Assembly (NCBI GenBank): GCA_944385125.1
Contig: CALWVZ010000019.1
Span: forward strand, 1-33,925
Direction: 5' to 3'
Length of the DNA stretch: 33,925 nucleotides
Origin: an uncultured Oscillospiraceae bacterium
GTDB taxonomy: Bacteria > Bacillota > Clostridia > Oscillospirales > Oscillospiraceae
Shown here: in pieces, positions 23,695 through 31,258 of the stretch
Numbering within the stretch: the first letter of the stretch is position 1
How the letters are laid out: each line of letters opens with the position of its first letter
Made by a program: the position numbers and the translations under genes
Notes under the pieces: model-generated
The model's input: only the letters and a program-made list of their open reading frames with translations
What the model was told of the DNA's origin: nothing
The model's database searches: none

Positions 23695-25938
23695 TTACGG
23701 TTCCTGGTATTTCTGGAGCAGCTCCAGAAGTTCCATGTTCACGGAAATGTATCCATCATATTCCACAAGCTCGGCGTCAGCAATGCGGCTGGGGGAAGTC
23801 TCCAAAATGATCTCATAATCATTGCTGAGCCAACTGAAACCGTACCGCTTAAACGCAGCAAGCATATCCTCATAGTATCGGAGAATAGAGGCCTGGGTGG
23901 TGCCCAACGTAAAACATGCGTCTTCATAGCGGACGATGCACTGGGGAGAGAAGCTGGAAATCCGGGCGCACCAGGCGTCGATGGTCTCAGCGTTGGACTG
24001 GGAAACAACAGAATCCGTGGTGAAACTCACGTCATCGTGGATGGTGATCTGCCTTGCATCGGAGTGCTCATAGGGACTGATCATCACCGTGGAAGTGGCA
24101 AGGAGCAGGAAGGGTTCGGTATTCTCCTCAAAATAGTTGTCATAGCCGCTGTTCATATACCACCGCTCTACGCTGTATTCTTCCGGTAAGATCACGTCCA
24201 TACCGCTCCATTTTACATCAGCTCCCTGGGCGGAGATAGTCAGTGTATCTGTCGCTTCGGCCAGTGTAACGGTGAGCTTTTTATCGCTGGCAGCGTAGGG
24301 ATAGAAGGAGGAGAGGGGACGTCCCGGGTTGTATGTACCGGGGGAGAGGGTTTCACGGTAAAGCTCCGCACCGTCCCCTGTTATTGTCAGGGTGCTGCTG
24401 CCTGCTGCCTCGGCCAGGTACAGGTCAATGACAGTGCCGCCAGGCAGAAAGCCCCCGAGGGTCAGCCCACCGCCGGAGGGGATAGTATCGCTGACGCCGT
24501 AAACGCTTACGGGATACTCCGGCTTGAACATGCTGTAATTCATCATGTCAATATCTTCTCCCGCAACGTCAGTCATCTCCGCAAAAACATAGGCGTCTTC
24601 ACAGAAATTGTAGGAGATCATCAGATTATCAAAGCGGCTTTTCAGCGGCTCATAGAACAGGCTGCTCTCTTCAATGGTCGCATCAGCCGCAATGTGCGCC
24701 GTAGGTTCATAGAAGATGAAACGGTCAGGGTCTTTTTCGCGGATGACTTGGATCAGCAGCTCCAGGGTTTCAAAGGTTTCCTGAGGCGTATGCTGCCAGC
24801 CCTCCTCACTATTGACGCTCAGATCTCCATCCGGCTCCCAGAAGGGGGTGAAGGACAGATGGGCGCCGGAGACATCCCGGTACCGGGCTGCCAGCGCAGC
24901 CCAGATCCCGGCGGCCTCCTCCTGCCGCTCCGGGTTGAGAAACAGATCGATTTCGCTGCTGGTGGTCCCACCCGTCACATCGATCCACTTTGTGCGCCCC
25001 GGCAAAGTGCTCAGCAAAAGATTCAGATGAATATCCTCATCAATGGCGGCGGCCACCAGTTCATCCAGCTTTTCAGCCTGTGTCAGATCTATCATGGAGC
25101 CATCCTGACTGAACAAAGCCTCATAGGCAATACGAATGCGGACGGTGTTGAACCCCCAATCGGCAATGCGGCGAATATCGTCAGCCGTACTGACGACGGT
25201 GTGGATCGTATAGTCTCCGTCACTTTTCAGGACAAAGCCGGTGAGGCGCGGCAGGTCGTCCAGGGCTTCGCCGCTGCGTGCGGCAGTTTTCTCCAGTACC
25301 TCCTCGCTCAAAACGGCGCTGGTTGCCTCGGCACTGTCCACAGACACATATTTTTTGATACCGTAGCCTGTACGTAGGCGCTCAATGGAGGCTTCGGCCT
25401 CCTCCATGGTGAGCATATCATACATACGCATGCTCTGAAGCTCTTCGTCAAATGCAAAGACCTGCTTGCCGCTGACCACATCCACGTGCCACACATTCCA
25501 AAGCCCGGCGGCGGTGAATTCGTTGTCCCATGTATGGCCAGCCATGGTGACAGGAATATCCGCATATGCATCCGGACATATCTCCTCCAGACGCTCTCCG
25601 ACTTCCCACATACGGCCGTCGGAATCGGCCAGGTCACTGCTAAAGTTATAGCCGTTATAATCGTCAGCGCCGATGCATACAGCGGCATAATATGCCATCC
25701 GCACGGCGTCGCCGCGGGTGATGGGAATATCCACATCTTTTACCTTGCTGTCAAAGTAGTCCATCTGTTGGGGGGCCAGCTCCGCTATCATCTCAGCCAG
25801 CATAGCGCGATACGTGGAGGCAGATACCTCTTGAGGCACTTCTTCCTGTTCCATGGACTGTGTATCTCCGTCAGAGCCGCAGCCAGACAGGCTGAATGCA
25901 ATTACCAGCACCAAAAGCATGCATATCCATCGTTTCAT
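23695..25938 (-). CDS. Lipoprotein with GH5-like (clan GH-A) glycosidase domain
   Basis: This 747-residue protein begins with a lipoprotein signal (MKRWICMLLVLVIAFSLSGC) whose lipobox LSGC predicts a lipid anchor on the outer face of the membrane. Residues 30-200 hold a region with an SLH-like segment (PITRGDAVRMAYYAAVCIG). A TIM-barrel resembling GH5 cellulases follows from about residue 230: TADDIRRIADWGFNTVRIRI is the classic early strand. The expected acid/base motif NEP is replaced by FWEP (Glu368 kept, Asn changed to Trp), and I cannot find a convincing nucleophile Glu. A beta-rich insertion (about 470-560) precedes the C-terminal part. It may be a divergent glycosidase or a sugar-binding pseudo-enzyme. 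AGGAGG precedes the ATG at 25938. Confidence 0.65.
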   Translation of the reverse strand: MKRWICMLLVLVIAFSLSGCGSDGDTQSMEQEEVPQEVSASTYRAMLAEMIAELAPQQMDYFDSKVKDVDIPITRGDAVRMAYYAAVCIGADDYNGYNFSSDLADSDGRMWEVGERLEEICPDAYADIPVTMAGHTWDNEFTAAGLWNVWHVDVVSGKQVFAFDEELQSMRMYDMLTMEEAEASIERLRTGYGIKKYVSVDSAEATSAVLSEEVLEKTAARSGEALDDLPRLTGFVLKSDGDYTIHTVVSTADDIRRIADWGFNTVRIRIAYEALFSQDGSMIDLTQAEKLDELVAAAIDEDIHLNLLLSTLPGRTKWIDVTGGTTSSEIDLFLNPERQEEAAGIWAALAARYRDVSGAHLSFTPFWEPDGDLSVNSEEGWQHTPQETFETLELLIQVIREKDPDRFIFYEPTAHIAADATIEESSLFYEPLKSRFDNLMISYNFCEDAYVFAEMTDVAGEDIDMMNYSMFKPEYPVSVYGVSDTIPSGGGLTLGGFLPGGTVIDLYLAEAAGSSTLTITGDGAELYRETLSPGTYNPGRPLSSFYPYAASDKKLTVTLAEATDTLTISAQGADVKWSGMDVILPEEYSVERWYMNSGYDNYFEENTEPFLLLATSTVMISPYEHSDARQITIHDDVSFTTDSVVSQSNAETIDAWCARISSFSPQCIVRYEDACFTLGTTQASILRYYEDMLAAFKRYGFSWLSNDYEIILETSPSRIADAELVEYDGYISVNMELLELLQKYQEP

Positions 25939-26014
25939 AGAAACCTCCTGCATCGTTCAATGTAGTTCATTTCCGCCGCAGAACCTGCGGCCTGAAATGC
26001 CAGATTAATCCAAT

Positions 26015-26052
26015 GTTAGTCTAACTATACCTTGGATGCAGTTTGAAGTCAA
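26015..26052 (-). promoter_or_regulatory. Promoter of the GH5-like lipoprotein gene
   Basis: On the minus strand TTGACT (26047-26052), 17 bp, TATAGT (26024-26029) make a good sigma-A promoter. The palindrome GTTAG-T-CTAAC (26015-26025) overlaps the -10 and start region and may be an operator. A 6-bp hairpin (CCGCAG / CTGCGG, 25976-25990) sits in the leader. Confidence 0.6.
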
Positions 26053-26085
26053 CTTGATATTGTACGGCTCTGGATAAATGTTTAA

Positions 26086-26535
26086 TCTGTAATAAATGTG
26101 GCCTTTGCTCTTTTTCTGCATCCTTGCCTTTTGACACAGTTTATTTCATAATGGCTCAGAAATTGAGAGTGGAGGTGACACCCTGTGGTGGAAATTGGCC
26201 TGTTGAAGTTGGCTTTGTAGATCGTGATTGCGTTTCTGATAAGCCCCTTTGGGCTGCCGAAGTTGACCTTTTGGCTGCCGGGCAAGATGCAGGAACTGGA
26301 ATTTGCGATACGGGATTTTATTTGCGGCTAAAAACATACCCCATCCATTAGGAGAGGGCATATCGATTTTCCGCCTTGCGGCCCATACAGCGAGGAACAG
26401 CGGGAAGCAGCACGGCGGTTTGCCAGAGAGACTGACACCGCGCCGACAGGCTGAAATGATGTGGACTTGTTCATGGTTTTGTACTATACTTTTTCTAAAA
26501 AATCGAGCGGTAAATCGGAGCTTGGAGGAATAAAG
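26086..26535. other. Decayed mobile-element sequence
   Basis: No frame here has both a ribosome site and a recognisable product. One plus-strand fragment (26371-26454) reads as a protein tail (PPCGPYSEEQREAARRFARE), and another short frame ends in LPGKMQELEFAIRDFICG. Both look like scraps of larger genes from an accessory element. I cannot name them. Confidence 0.35.
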
Positions 26536-27081
26536 ATGAATCAAGGCAGAATAATTGTAATTACAGGTTCCCCGGGGACAGGAAAGAGCACGACGGCAGC
26601 TCTTGTTGCCAAGGAATCTGATATGGATAAATCAGTGCATATGCACACAGACGACTTTTTCCATTACTTAAGCAAAGGCGCAATACCACCACATTTACCA
26701 GAATCCAACGAGCAAAATCTGGTTGTCATTGAAGCCTTTTTAGAAGCTGCAAAGCGATATGCACGCAGCGGATATGATGTAATTGTAGATGGAATTGTCG
26801 GGCCGTGGTTTTTGGAACCATGGAGAGCCCTTGTTCGAGAAAATTATGAGGTACACTATATTGTATTAAGAGCCAGTAAAGAAGAAACCTTAAAACGAGC
26901 TGTTGAACGCTTAAAGTTAGACCGAAAAACAAATATCGAATTGGTAGAAACAATGTGGGAGCAATTTTGCAATCTGGGAATATATGAATCGAATGTTGTA
27001 GATACGACCACCTATTCCATTCAAGAAACCGTTTCCGCAGTACAAGAAAAAATTGCAAGTGGGGCAGCGCTGTTGTCTTAG
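26536..27081 (+). CDS. P-loop NTPase, small-molecule kinase-like
   Basis: This 181-residue protein has a Walker A motif, ITGSPGTGKSTTAAL (residues 8-22), an early acidic segment HTDDFFHY that resembles the substrate/Mg site of nucleoside and zeta-toxin-like kinases, VIVDGIVGPW as a likely Walker B, and an Arg-containing lid region (KRAVERLKLDRKTN). Size fits a small kinase or phosphotransferase, with no added domains. GGAGG lies 6 nt before the ATG. Codon use is more AT-rich than the hydrogenase genes, suggesting transfer. The substrate is unknown; resistance-type phosphotransferases and housekeeping kinases share this fold. Confidence 0.75.
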   Translation: MNQGRIIVITGSPGTGKSTTAALVAKESDMDKSVHMHTDDFFHYLSKGAIPPHLPESNEQNLVVIEAFLEAAKRYARSGYDVIVDGIVGPWFLEPWRALVRENYEVHYIVLRASKEETLKRAVERLKLDRKTNIELVETMWEQFCNLGIYESNVVDTTTYSIQETVSAVQEKIASGAALLS

Positions 27082-27273
27082 ATCGTTTTGGTACATTCCC
27101 GTTTGCTGAGCAGACCATCAGCCCCGCAACTGAATATAAACTCACAGAGCAGCTGTTTTCAATCACGAAAACGGCTGCCCTTTCCTTTTGCCCATGAGCA
27201 GAAAGGAGCGGCCAGCCATGACAAAACCGAAAGAGAAAACCCGCTAGAAAGCGATTGACAAAGATCAGATAGT

Positions 27274-27304
27274 AAGACCTCCGGCGGAGCTCGTCGGAGG
27301 TCTT
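27274..27304. repeat. Inverted repeat overlapping the end of the XRE gene
   Basis: A 10-bp perfect stem (AAGACCTCCG / CGGAGGTCTT) with an 11-nt loop, overlapping the stop codon of the XRE fragment. It lacks a U tract on either strand, so terminator function is uncertain. Bases 27082-27273 show no gene. Confidence 0.5.
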
Positions 27305-27536
27305 ATGGTTCCAGATTATCTTCCTTGAAAAGTGGCGAAGCAAAAAAGATGTCTGTTCCAATTCCCAGCCCTTGGCACATCTCATGGATGATCCGCAGCT
27401 TTACGGAATCGTAAGAACAGTTGATGATATTGCCTATGTTGGACCTGGGGACGCCGCTTTTCATATACAGCTGATACTGCGTCATTTTACGCTCCTCCAG
27501 CAATTCTGAAAGGCGTCTGCTGACCGCCTGATTTAT
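27303..27536 (-). pseudogene. XRE-family HTH regulator, 5' end lost
   Basis: The minus frame reads INQAVSRRLSELLEERKMTQ and then YQLYMKSGVPRSNIGNI, a Cro/CI-type helix-turn-helix. The frame is open back to about 27536 but then fuses to unrelated DNA without a start codon. An internal ATG at 27503 would give a 66-residue protein starting inside the first helix, and no good ribosome site is seen for it. The normal start is probably lost at a deletion junction with the helicase fragment. Family members of this type regulate conjugative elements and phages. Confidence 0.65.
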
Positions 27537-27760
27537 GGGAAATCACCGAGGGTATCTCCGAAGTGGAGTCCAGCGGCGGGGAACACTTCACGGTGAAACA
27601 GTTGGAGCGGACAAAGAAATCCCTGGAGGCCAGGCTGGAAAAGCTGCAAGCGGAAGGCCGCAAGGATGATGTGGTAACTTTTGAACAGCTCGGCGTGGAC
27701 CGGCTTTTTGTGGACGAGGCGCACAACTACAAAAACCTGTTCCTCTATCAGGTTATGCGG
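27537..27760 (+). pseudogene. Internal fragment of an integrative-element SNF2-type helicase/methylase gene
   Basis: The plus frame reads WEITEGISEVESSGGEHFTV and continues with KQLERTKKSLEARLEKLQAE, VTFEQLGVDRLFVDEAHNYK and NLFLYQVMRA. The DEAH box and its surroundings match the very large helicases (over 2,000 residues) carried by integrative conjugative elements of Firmicutes. Only about 75 codons remain, without start or end. Both ends abut other broken genes. Confidence 0.7.
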
Positions 27761-27892
27761 GCTATTGCTGCCGCCCTGGCCCCTATGGATGTAGTGGTGT
27801 ATCTGTAGATACCTCCCGCTCCCACACAGGGCGCACATGAAGCCGTCACGCCGGTATATCGCTTTCCTCTGGGCATTGGTCAGTTTTGTCAT
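27755..27892 (-). pseudogene. HNH endonuclease gene, 3' end lost
   Basis: A good ribosome site (AGGAGGTACAGACA) and an ATG at 27892 begin a typical small HNH nuclease: MTKLTNAQRKAIYRRDGF, MCALCGSGRYLQIHHY, IHRGQGGSNSPHNL. The frame then runs into the antisense of the helicase fragment, so the last zinc ligands and the final His are missing. The break lies near 27755. Confidence 0.7.
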
Positions 27893-28184
27893 TGTCTGTA
27901 CCTCCTATAAAAAGATACTTCATCGATAAGCGCAGTTTGTAAACAGCCGTCCCGCTCAGCCGTAGGCTATTTTCGGGAGGGGCAGCAGCCGGCTGGCATG
28001 GCCTGCCGGATGGCGTCCCGCTCCGAAAATACATGCATGGATTTGTCCATGGATGTGGCGGGGCGGCTTGTCTTGCTGTTTACTCTGTGCTATGATGGGG
28101 TCTCTTTTTGGTGGTGCAGGCGGTGACAGAACGGTGCCCAGGTGTTGCGATATGGTATCAAGGCGGCTGCATCCCTGGGGCCGG

Positions 28185-28359
28185 TCAATAGTTTCTGATA
28201 TACTCTTGGATGATTCTGCAGGTCAACTCATAGTTGGACAGCTCCCGCTCAACGGCTATAGCATGGAGTCGGTCCTTTTCGTCTTTCGTGAGCTTGGTGC
28301 ATGCCGTGTGATTTGCTCCGGGTAATCGCGCCTTACTATATCTTGTGGTAATCGTTCAT
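28185..28359 (-). pseudogene. Frameshifted 57-codon protein, possible ribbon-helix-helix type
   Basis: With one A removed shortly after the start, the minus frame reads MNDYHKYSKARLPGANHTAC and TKLTKDEKDRLHAIAVEREL, then SNYELTCRIIQEYIRNY and stop. A GGGGGTGAT site precedes the ATG at 28359. The second half has the helix-turn-helix spacing of small mobile-element DNA-binding proteins; I cannot name the family. As read, translation stops after seven codons. Confidence 0.5.
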
Positions 28360-28594
28360 ATCACCCCCGGATATAGTATATCACATGGTCGTATGATATT
28401 AAGATGCTTAACCTGGAAGTTTCCCACAAAATTTTCCACACAGCACTTTTCCCCGGCTCCCGCTCAGTGTTCTGGCTTCCCTGCGCTTATGCGCATGAAA
28501 TGAATATCTTTTGTAGGCTGTCGTGTGGGTTTGAGAGGAGGAGCAAGAGAGCGGAGCGGATGGTGTTTTCTATTCCCCGTGAAATAGAAAACGC
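28360..28594. other. Gene-free stretch between element remnants and the tRNA-Ser scar
   Basis: No credible gene. The region has palindromic AT-rich DNA (around 28370-28385) that may hold the promoter of the frameshifted 57-codon gene, and a TTTTCTATT / AATAGAAAA hairpin near 28566-28591. Confidence 0.35.
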
Positions 28595-28618
28595 CGGAGC
28601 AAAGCGGACTTTGCTCCG
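28584..28618 (-). terminator. Terminator behind the tRNA-Ser fragment
   Basis: A 10-bp stem (CGGAGCAAAG / CTTTGCTCCG) with a 4-nt loop is followed on the minus strand by GCGTTTTCTATT. It is in the same position and of the same type as the terminator behind tRNA-Val, so it is probably the original terminator of a complete tRNA-Ser gene. Confidence 0.7.
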
Positions 28619-28624
28619 ACGCTG

Positions 28625-28680
28625 TGGCGGAGGGTAAGGGATTCGAACCCCTGTGAGCTTGCGCTCTAATGGTTTTCAAG
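28625..28680 (-). pseudogene. tRNA-Ser 3' half, likely attachment-site scar
   Basis: On the minus strand the sequence starts in the anticodon loop (CTTGAAA, anticodon TGA), then 3' anticodon stem ACCAT, a serine-type long variable arm (GAGC-GCAA-GCTC), a T arm (AGGGG-TTCGAAT-CCCTT), acceptor ACCCTCC and GCCA. No 5' half precedes it: AAAA stands where the matching ATGGT stem should be, and no GGAGGGT occurs upstream. A tRNA cut exactly at the anticodon loop is what a tyrosine integrase leaves at the far end of an integrated element. Confidence 0.8.
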
Positions 28681-29008
28681 TTTTACCCTTTAATTGGATT
28701 TTAATGGAACACAGCGCTCTGAAAGCTACTCTGCTGGAAGCCCCAAAGACCTGAATCTTCAATGGATACAGGCTGCGGAAAACCCGCAAAGCCTTGAAAA
28801 TTTGAGCCTTTCACCGCTCGGTGAAATGTTCCTGAAGGGCTCGAATTTTTCTCGGAAAAAATGTAGAACAAGAAGAGAACTGGGAAAAAAGAGAGAACTG
28901 GAAGAGAACTGAGAGCTCCATTTTGACGCAGAATCAGCGTAATATTCGAGCCACTTTTTGCTGCGCCCTCGCTAAGGTTGATGGCAAATACTATTGTCGA
29001 GGTGCAGC
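28681..29008. other. Gene-free end of the putative integrated element
   Basis: No gene is seen. The stretch holds a perfect TTTCACCG-CT-CGGTGAAA palindrome (28809-28826) and three copies of AGAGAACTGR (28874-28883, 28892-28901, 28903-28912). Such repeats beside an attachment site may be arm-type binding sites for an integrase or excisionase. Confidence 0.4.
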
Positions 29009-29602
29009 ATGAAACTTGAGACCTACTGTAAATATGTACTGAATAGTTATCCCGAAGAAATAAGCAAAGAACAGCTGTGCAAAATATGCCATATCAGTAA
29101 AAGGAAAGGGCTGGCCTTGCTTACTAATGGCTTGATTCCATGCAGGGATATGAAAACTGCGACCCATAGATTCAAAATAAAAACTGTAGATGTGATAGAA
29201 TACCTGCGGGACAGAGAAGTGAACCCGGAAAAGTACCGGATAACTTGGGTGACAAGCGCTGTTCAGGACGCTACACCCAAGTTGCCAAAGACCAGCTTGG
29301 CTGTTTTGCCGGACTTCTATGCCGATTTGATGAAAAGTCAGCCCAGTTTGCTTGACATAAAATATATTTCTGAATTTACCGGCTATTGCCCCTCTGCTGT
29401 TGCCAGATGGTGCAGGATCAAGGTGTTGAAGAGCTTTGTCGTAGATAAGAAGAACCTTGTCCCCAAAGAGTGGTTTATCGAATTCCTTTGCGGCCCATAT
29501 TATGGAAAAATCACCCACAAATCTGCTAATCACATATTTCATCTGAAAACATTCCTGAAGTGTTACAAAGATTACTTGCCTTCCATGAATAACATTGAAT
29601 AA
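29009..29602 (+). CDS. HTH protein of accessory-element type
   Basis: This 197-residue protein shows two helix-turn-helix-like modules: residues 17-50 (ISKEQLCKICHISKRKGLAL) and about 110-150 (DIKYISEFTGYCPSAVARWC). Between them is RFKIKTVDVIEYLRDREVNPEK. Proteins with this layout occur in clostridial integrative elements, often close to the integrase, and a role as excisionase or element regulator is likely but unproven. The ATG at 29009 follows GAGGTG at short spacing; an in-frame TTG at 28994 has no site. It is the first gene inside the putative attachment site and ends in a strong terminator. Confidence 0.6.
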   Translation: MKLETYCKYVLNSYPEEISKEQLCKICHISKRKGLALLTNGLIPCRDMKTATHRFKIKTVDVIEYLRDREVNPEKYRITWVTSAVQDATPKLPKTSLAVLPDFYADLMKSQPSLLDIKYISEFTGYCPSAVARWCRIKVLKSFVVDKKNLVPKEWFIEFLCGPYYGKITHKSANHIFHLKTFLKCYKDYLPSMNNIE

Positions 29603-29622
29603 TATCAATATTGTAATGCACA

Positions 29623-29668
29623 AAGGTACTGCCTACAATGAAAACTATTGTAGGCAGCACCTTATTTT
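29623..29668. terminator. Terminator between the HTH gene and hipT
   Basis: AAGGT-A-CTGCCTACAAT pairs with ATTGTAGGCAG-C-ACCTT around a 7-nt loop, followed on the plus strand by ATTTTCT. It ends the HTH gene and may also serve the convergent hip operon. Confidence 0.8.
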
Positions 29669-29698
29669 CTCAGATACAGAAAGCAGCATAAAGAGGAA
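29669..29698. repeat. 30-bp direct repeat, copy 1 (ATPase 3' remnant)
   Basis: Identical to 31398-31427. In the second copy these bases encode the last residues (PLYAAFCI) and stop of the DUF4143 ATPase. Here they stand alone between a terminator and the hipT stop codon, as if a former ATPase gene had been replaced by the hip cassette. Confidence 0.85.
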
Positions 29699-29699
29699 T

Positions 29700-30659
29700 T
29701 TAAATTGCATTGCCCTGAAGAATGGTAGTACGCTCCTGGATTATTGTCGTCAACCTTGTTTTCAGCTCTTCCGGCAGCAGCGAAGACTCACACATCGACA
29801 AGAATTTCGGCTCCATATCAACAAGCCGTTTGATCATTTTCTCCGCTGCCGCTCTTGAAATTCCGCAGTAGTCAGCGAACTTGAGAAAATCGTTTCTGCG
29901 GATATTCATCTTCTTGCCGTTCATGGGTAAGGCGAGTTGCTCCTTGTCCGAGGGTACATTGGCGTTGACCGGGAGCAGATCGTAAGCAGGGGACAGTACA
30001 TACTCTCCTGTGCCCTCATCGGTCTCAATCAAAGAAAAGTTCTTCATGTGCATATCCGAGTTGCCAGCAAAAAAGGAAAAGACCACCCGTATATAAAACT
30101 CTGCCATATCGATGCCGGTGCGGGAGGAGTATTTCTCTATGACTTTGGCGCAGCGCTCGTAAGAGCCTTTGTATTTATCTTCTGTCAGACGCAGATCCAG
30201 CTGACAGAAATCCTCCATGGCCAGCATCCCTGTTTTACCTTTATCGAGTTTCCTGTCAACCCGTTTCGTGATATAGGCAAGACCGTCGCCGCTTCGAATA
30301 AGCCCATGGGGTACAGTTGAAATCCCGGCTGCATCCGCCATTGACATGACAAGCTGTTCAGACTCAGGCAAGGCTTCATACTCAGCGACCTGAGGTTTTA
30401 GAATATAGCCGGTGGGATAGTTCACCAGGGTCAGCCTGGGATTGCTTCTGTCGCTGAGAAGATGCAGAGACAGTTTCTTCTGCACACCTGGAACAGTGAA
30501 GCCCTTGTTTGTGGTCTCAATGGCCAGCAATTCCAGTGTTTTATCGTCTATTTCAATTTCAGGCAGCCTGTTTGTGCCGAAGAACTTTTTTATACAGGCC
30601 TTATGCCAGCCGGACTCATCTCCGCTGTGAAGGGGCTTACCGCAGCATAAACAGTTCAT
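29700..30659 (-). CDS. hipT: HipT-like toxin kinase of a HipBST system
   Basis: This 319-residue protein is a HipA-family Ser/Thr kinase lacking the N-terminal subdomain of full HipA. In E. coli the related HipT phosphorylates tryptophanyl-tRNA synthetase; the target here is unknown. Visible features are an N-terminal Cys/His-rich segment (CLCCGKPL, WHKAC), the glycine-containing loop TVPGVQKKLSLHL with Ser64, the catalytic GNSDMHMKNFSL (Asp202, Asn207) and the Mg-binding SPAYDLLPV (Asp227). All key residues look intact, so the toxin is probably active. The start overlaps hipS by 4 nt. The missing subdomain is supplied by hipS. Confidence 0.85.
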   Translation of the reverse strand: MNCLCCGKPLHSGDESGWHKACIKKFFGTNRLPEIEIDDKTLELLAIETTNKGFTVPGVQKKLSLHLLSDRSNPRLTLVNYPTGYILKPQVAEYEALPESEQLVMSMADAAGISTVPHGLIRSGDGLAYITKRVDRKLDKGKTGMLAMEDFCQLDLRLTEDKYKGSYERCAKVIEKYSSRTGIDMAEFYIRVVFSFFAGNSDMHMKNFSLIETDEGTGEYVLSPAYDLLPVNANVPSDKEQLALPMNGKKMNIRRNDFLKFADYCGISRAAAEKMIKRLVDMEPKFLSMCESSLLPEELKTRLTTIIQERTTILQGNAI

Positions 30660-30985
30660 ATCCGCTCCTCCCTGATAGAAACATTGCCTATTGCGTCTTT
30701 ACAAGCTACAAGCAGAATCCCAAACCGGTCTCTGGAGGAGATCTTCCAATTATTGCTGACTACTTTTAATAGCCAGCCCTCCGGAATAAGGCCGTCAAAA
30801 AACGGAAAGAGATTTTTTGAAAAATATGGCTCACTCCGCAGCGGCAAGGTCAGGGATACATGGGAAGCGTCAGGGCGTCTCAGGTAATCCATATCATATG
30901 AAAAAGTATAGCCCTCATCGGTTTCACATAAGATCCCGGCAAAAACATTTCTCACATATACATAAGCCGTTCTGAAAATACTCAT
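30656..30985 (-). CDS. hipS: HipS-like small antitoxin (HipA N-terminal subdomain)
   Basis: This 109-residue protein corresponds to the N-terminal subdomain 1 of HipA (couple_hipA type): VRNVFAGILCETDEGYTFSY, followed by SLTLPLRSEPYFSKNLFPFF and DGLIPEGWLL. In known HipBST systems HipS binds HipT and acts as the antitoxin. It lies between hipB (3-nt gap) and hipT (overlap), the same order as in E. coli O127. Confidence 0.82.
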   Translation of the reverse strand: MSIFRTAYVYVRNVFAGILCETDEGYTFSYDMDYLRRPDASHVSLTLPLRSEPYFSKNLFPFFDGLIPEGWLLKVVSNNWKISSRDRFGILLVACKDAIGNVSIREERI

Positions 30986-30988
30986 AGA

Positions 30989-31198
30989 TTATTCTCCCTC
31001 ATGCTCCTTGGGGCCGGGCACGGCCTGCCGGTTGAACATGGCCAGGGCCTGATTTACCTTATCCATCCGTACAGTCTCTTTCCCCTGTTCAAGCTCACGG
31101 ACGAAGCGGAGACCCAGCCCTGAGCGTATGGCAAATTCCTCCTGAGTCAGTCCGGCCAGCTTTCTGTTCTCTTTGACAAATTTAGCAATTGGATTCAT
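30989..31198 (-). CDS. hipB: HipB-like XRE antitoxin/repressor
   Basis: This 69-residue protein is a compact Cro/CI helix-turn-helix: MNPIAKFVKENRKLAGLTQE followed by EFAIRSGLGLRFVRELEQGK. HipB proteins repress their own operon and boost antitoxin action. The ATG at 31198 follows TTGGAGGA at 8 nt; the longer open frame upstream covers the promoter and operators and is rejected. Its probable binding sites are the three palindromes at 31235-31327. Confidence 0.88.
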   Translation of the reverse strand: MNPIAKFVKENRKLAGLTQEEFAIRSGLGLRFVRELEQGKETVRMDKVNQALAMFNRQAVPGPKEHEGE

Positions 31199-31232
31199 TT
31201 TGAAATGTCCTCCAAATAGTGTTGCATATATT

Positions 31233-31258
31233 TTATACCCGTTAGGGTCAAGTGTCAA
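31233..31258 (-). promoter_or_regulatory. Promoter of the hipBST operon
   Basis: On the minus strand TTGACA (31253-31258), a 17-bp spacer, then TAAAAT within GGGTATAAAAT. Operator 1 sits inside the spacer, so bound repressor would block RNA polymerase. Confidence 0.75.

Noticed and set aside
28464-28679. 71-codon minus-strand frame at the tRNA-Ser fragment
   Set aside because: It is a read-through of the tRNA fragment and its terminator, not a protein gene.
28874-28912. CRISPR-like array
   Set aside because: The repeats are only 10 bp, irregularly spaced and just three in number; no cas gene is present.
28994-29008. Upstream TTG start for the HTH gene
   Set aside because: The ATG at 29009 has the ribosome site; TTG at 28994 has none.
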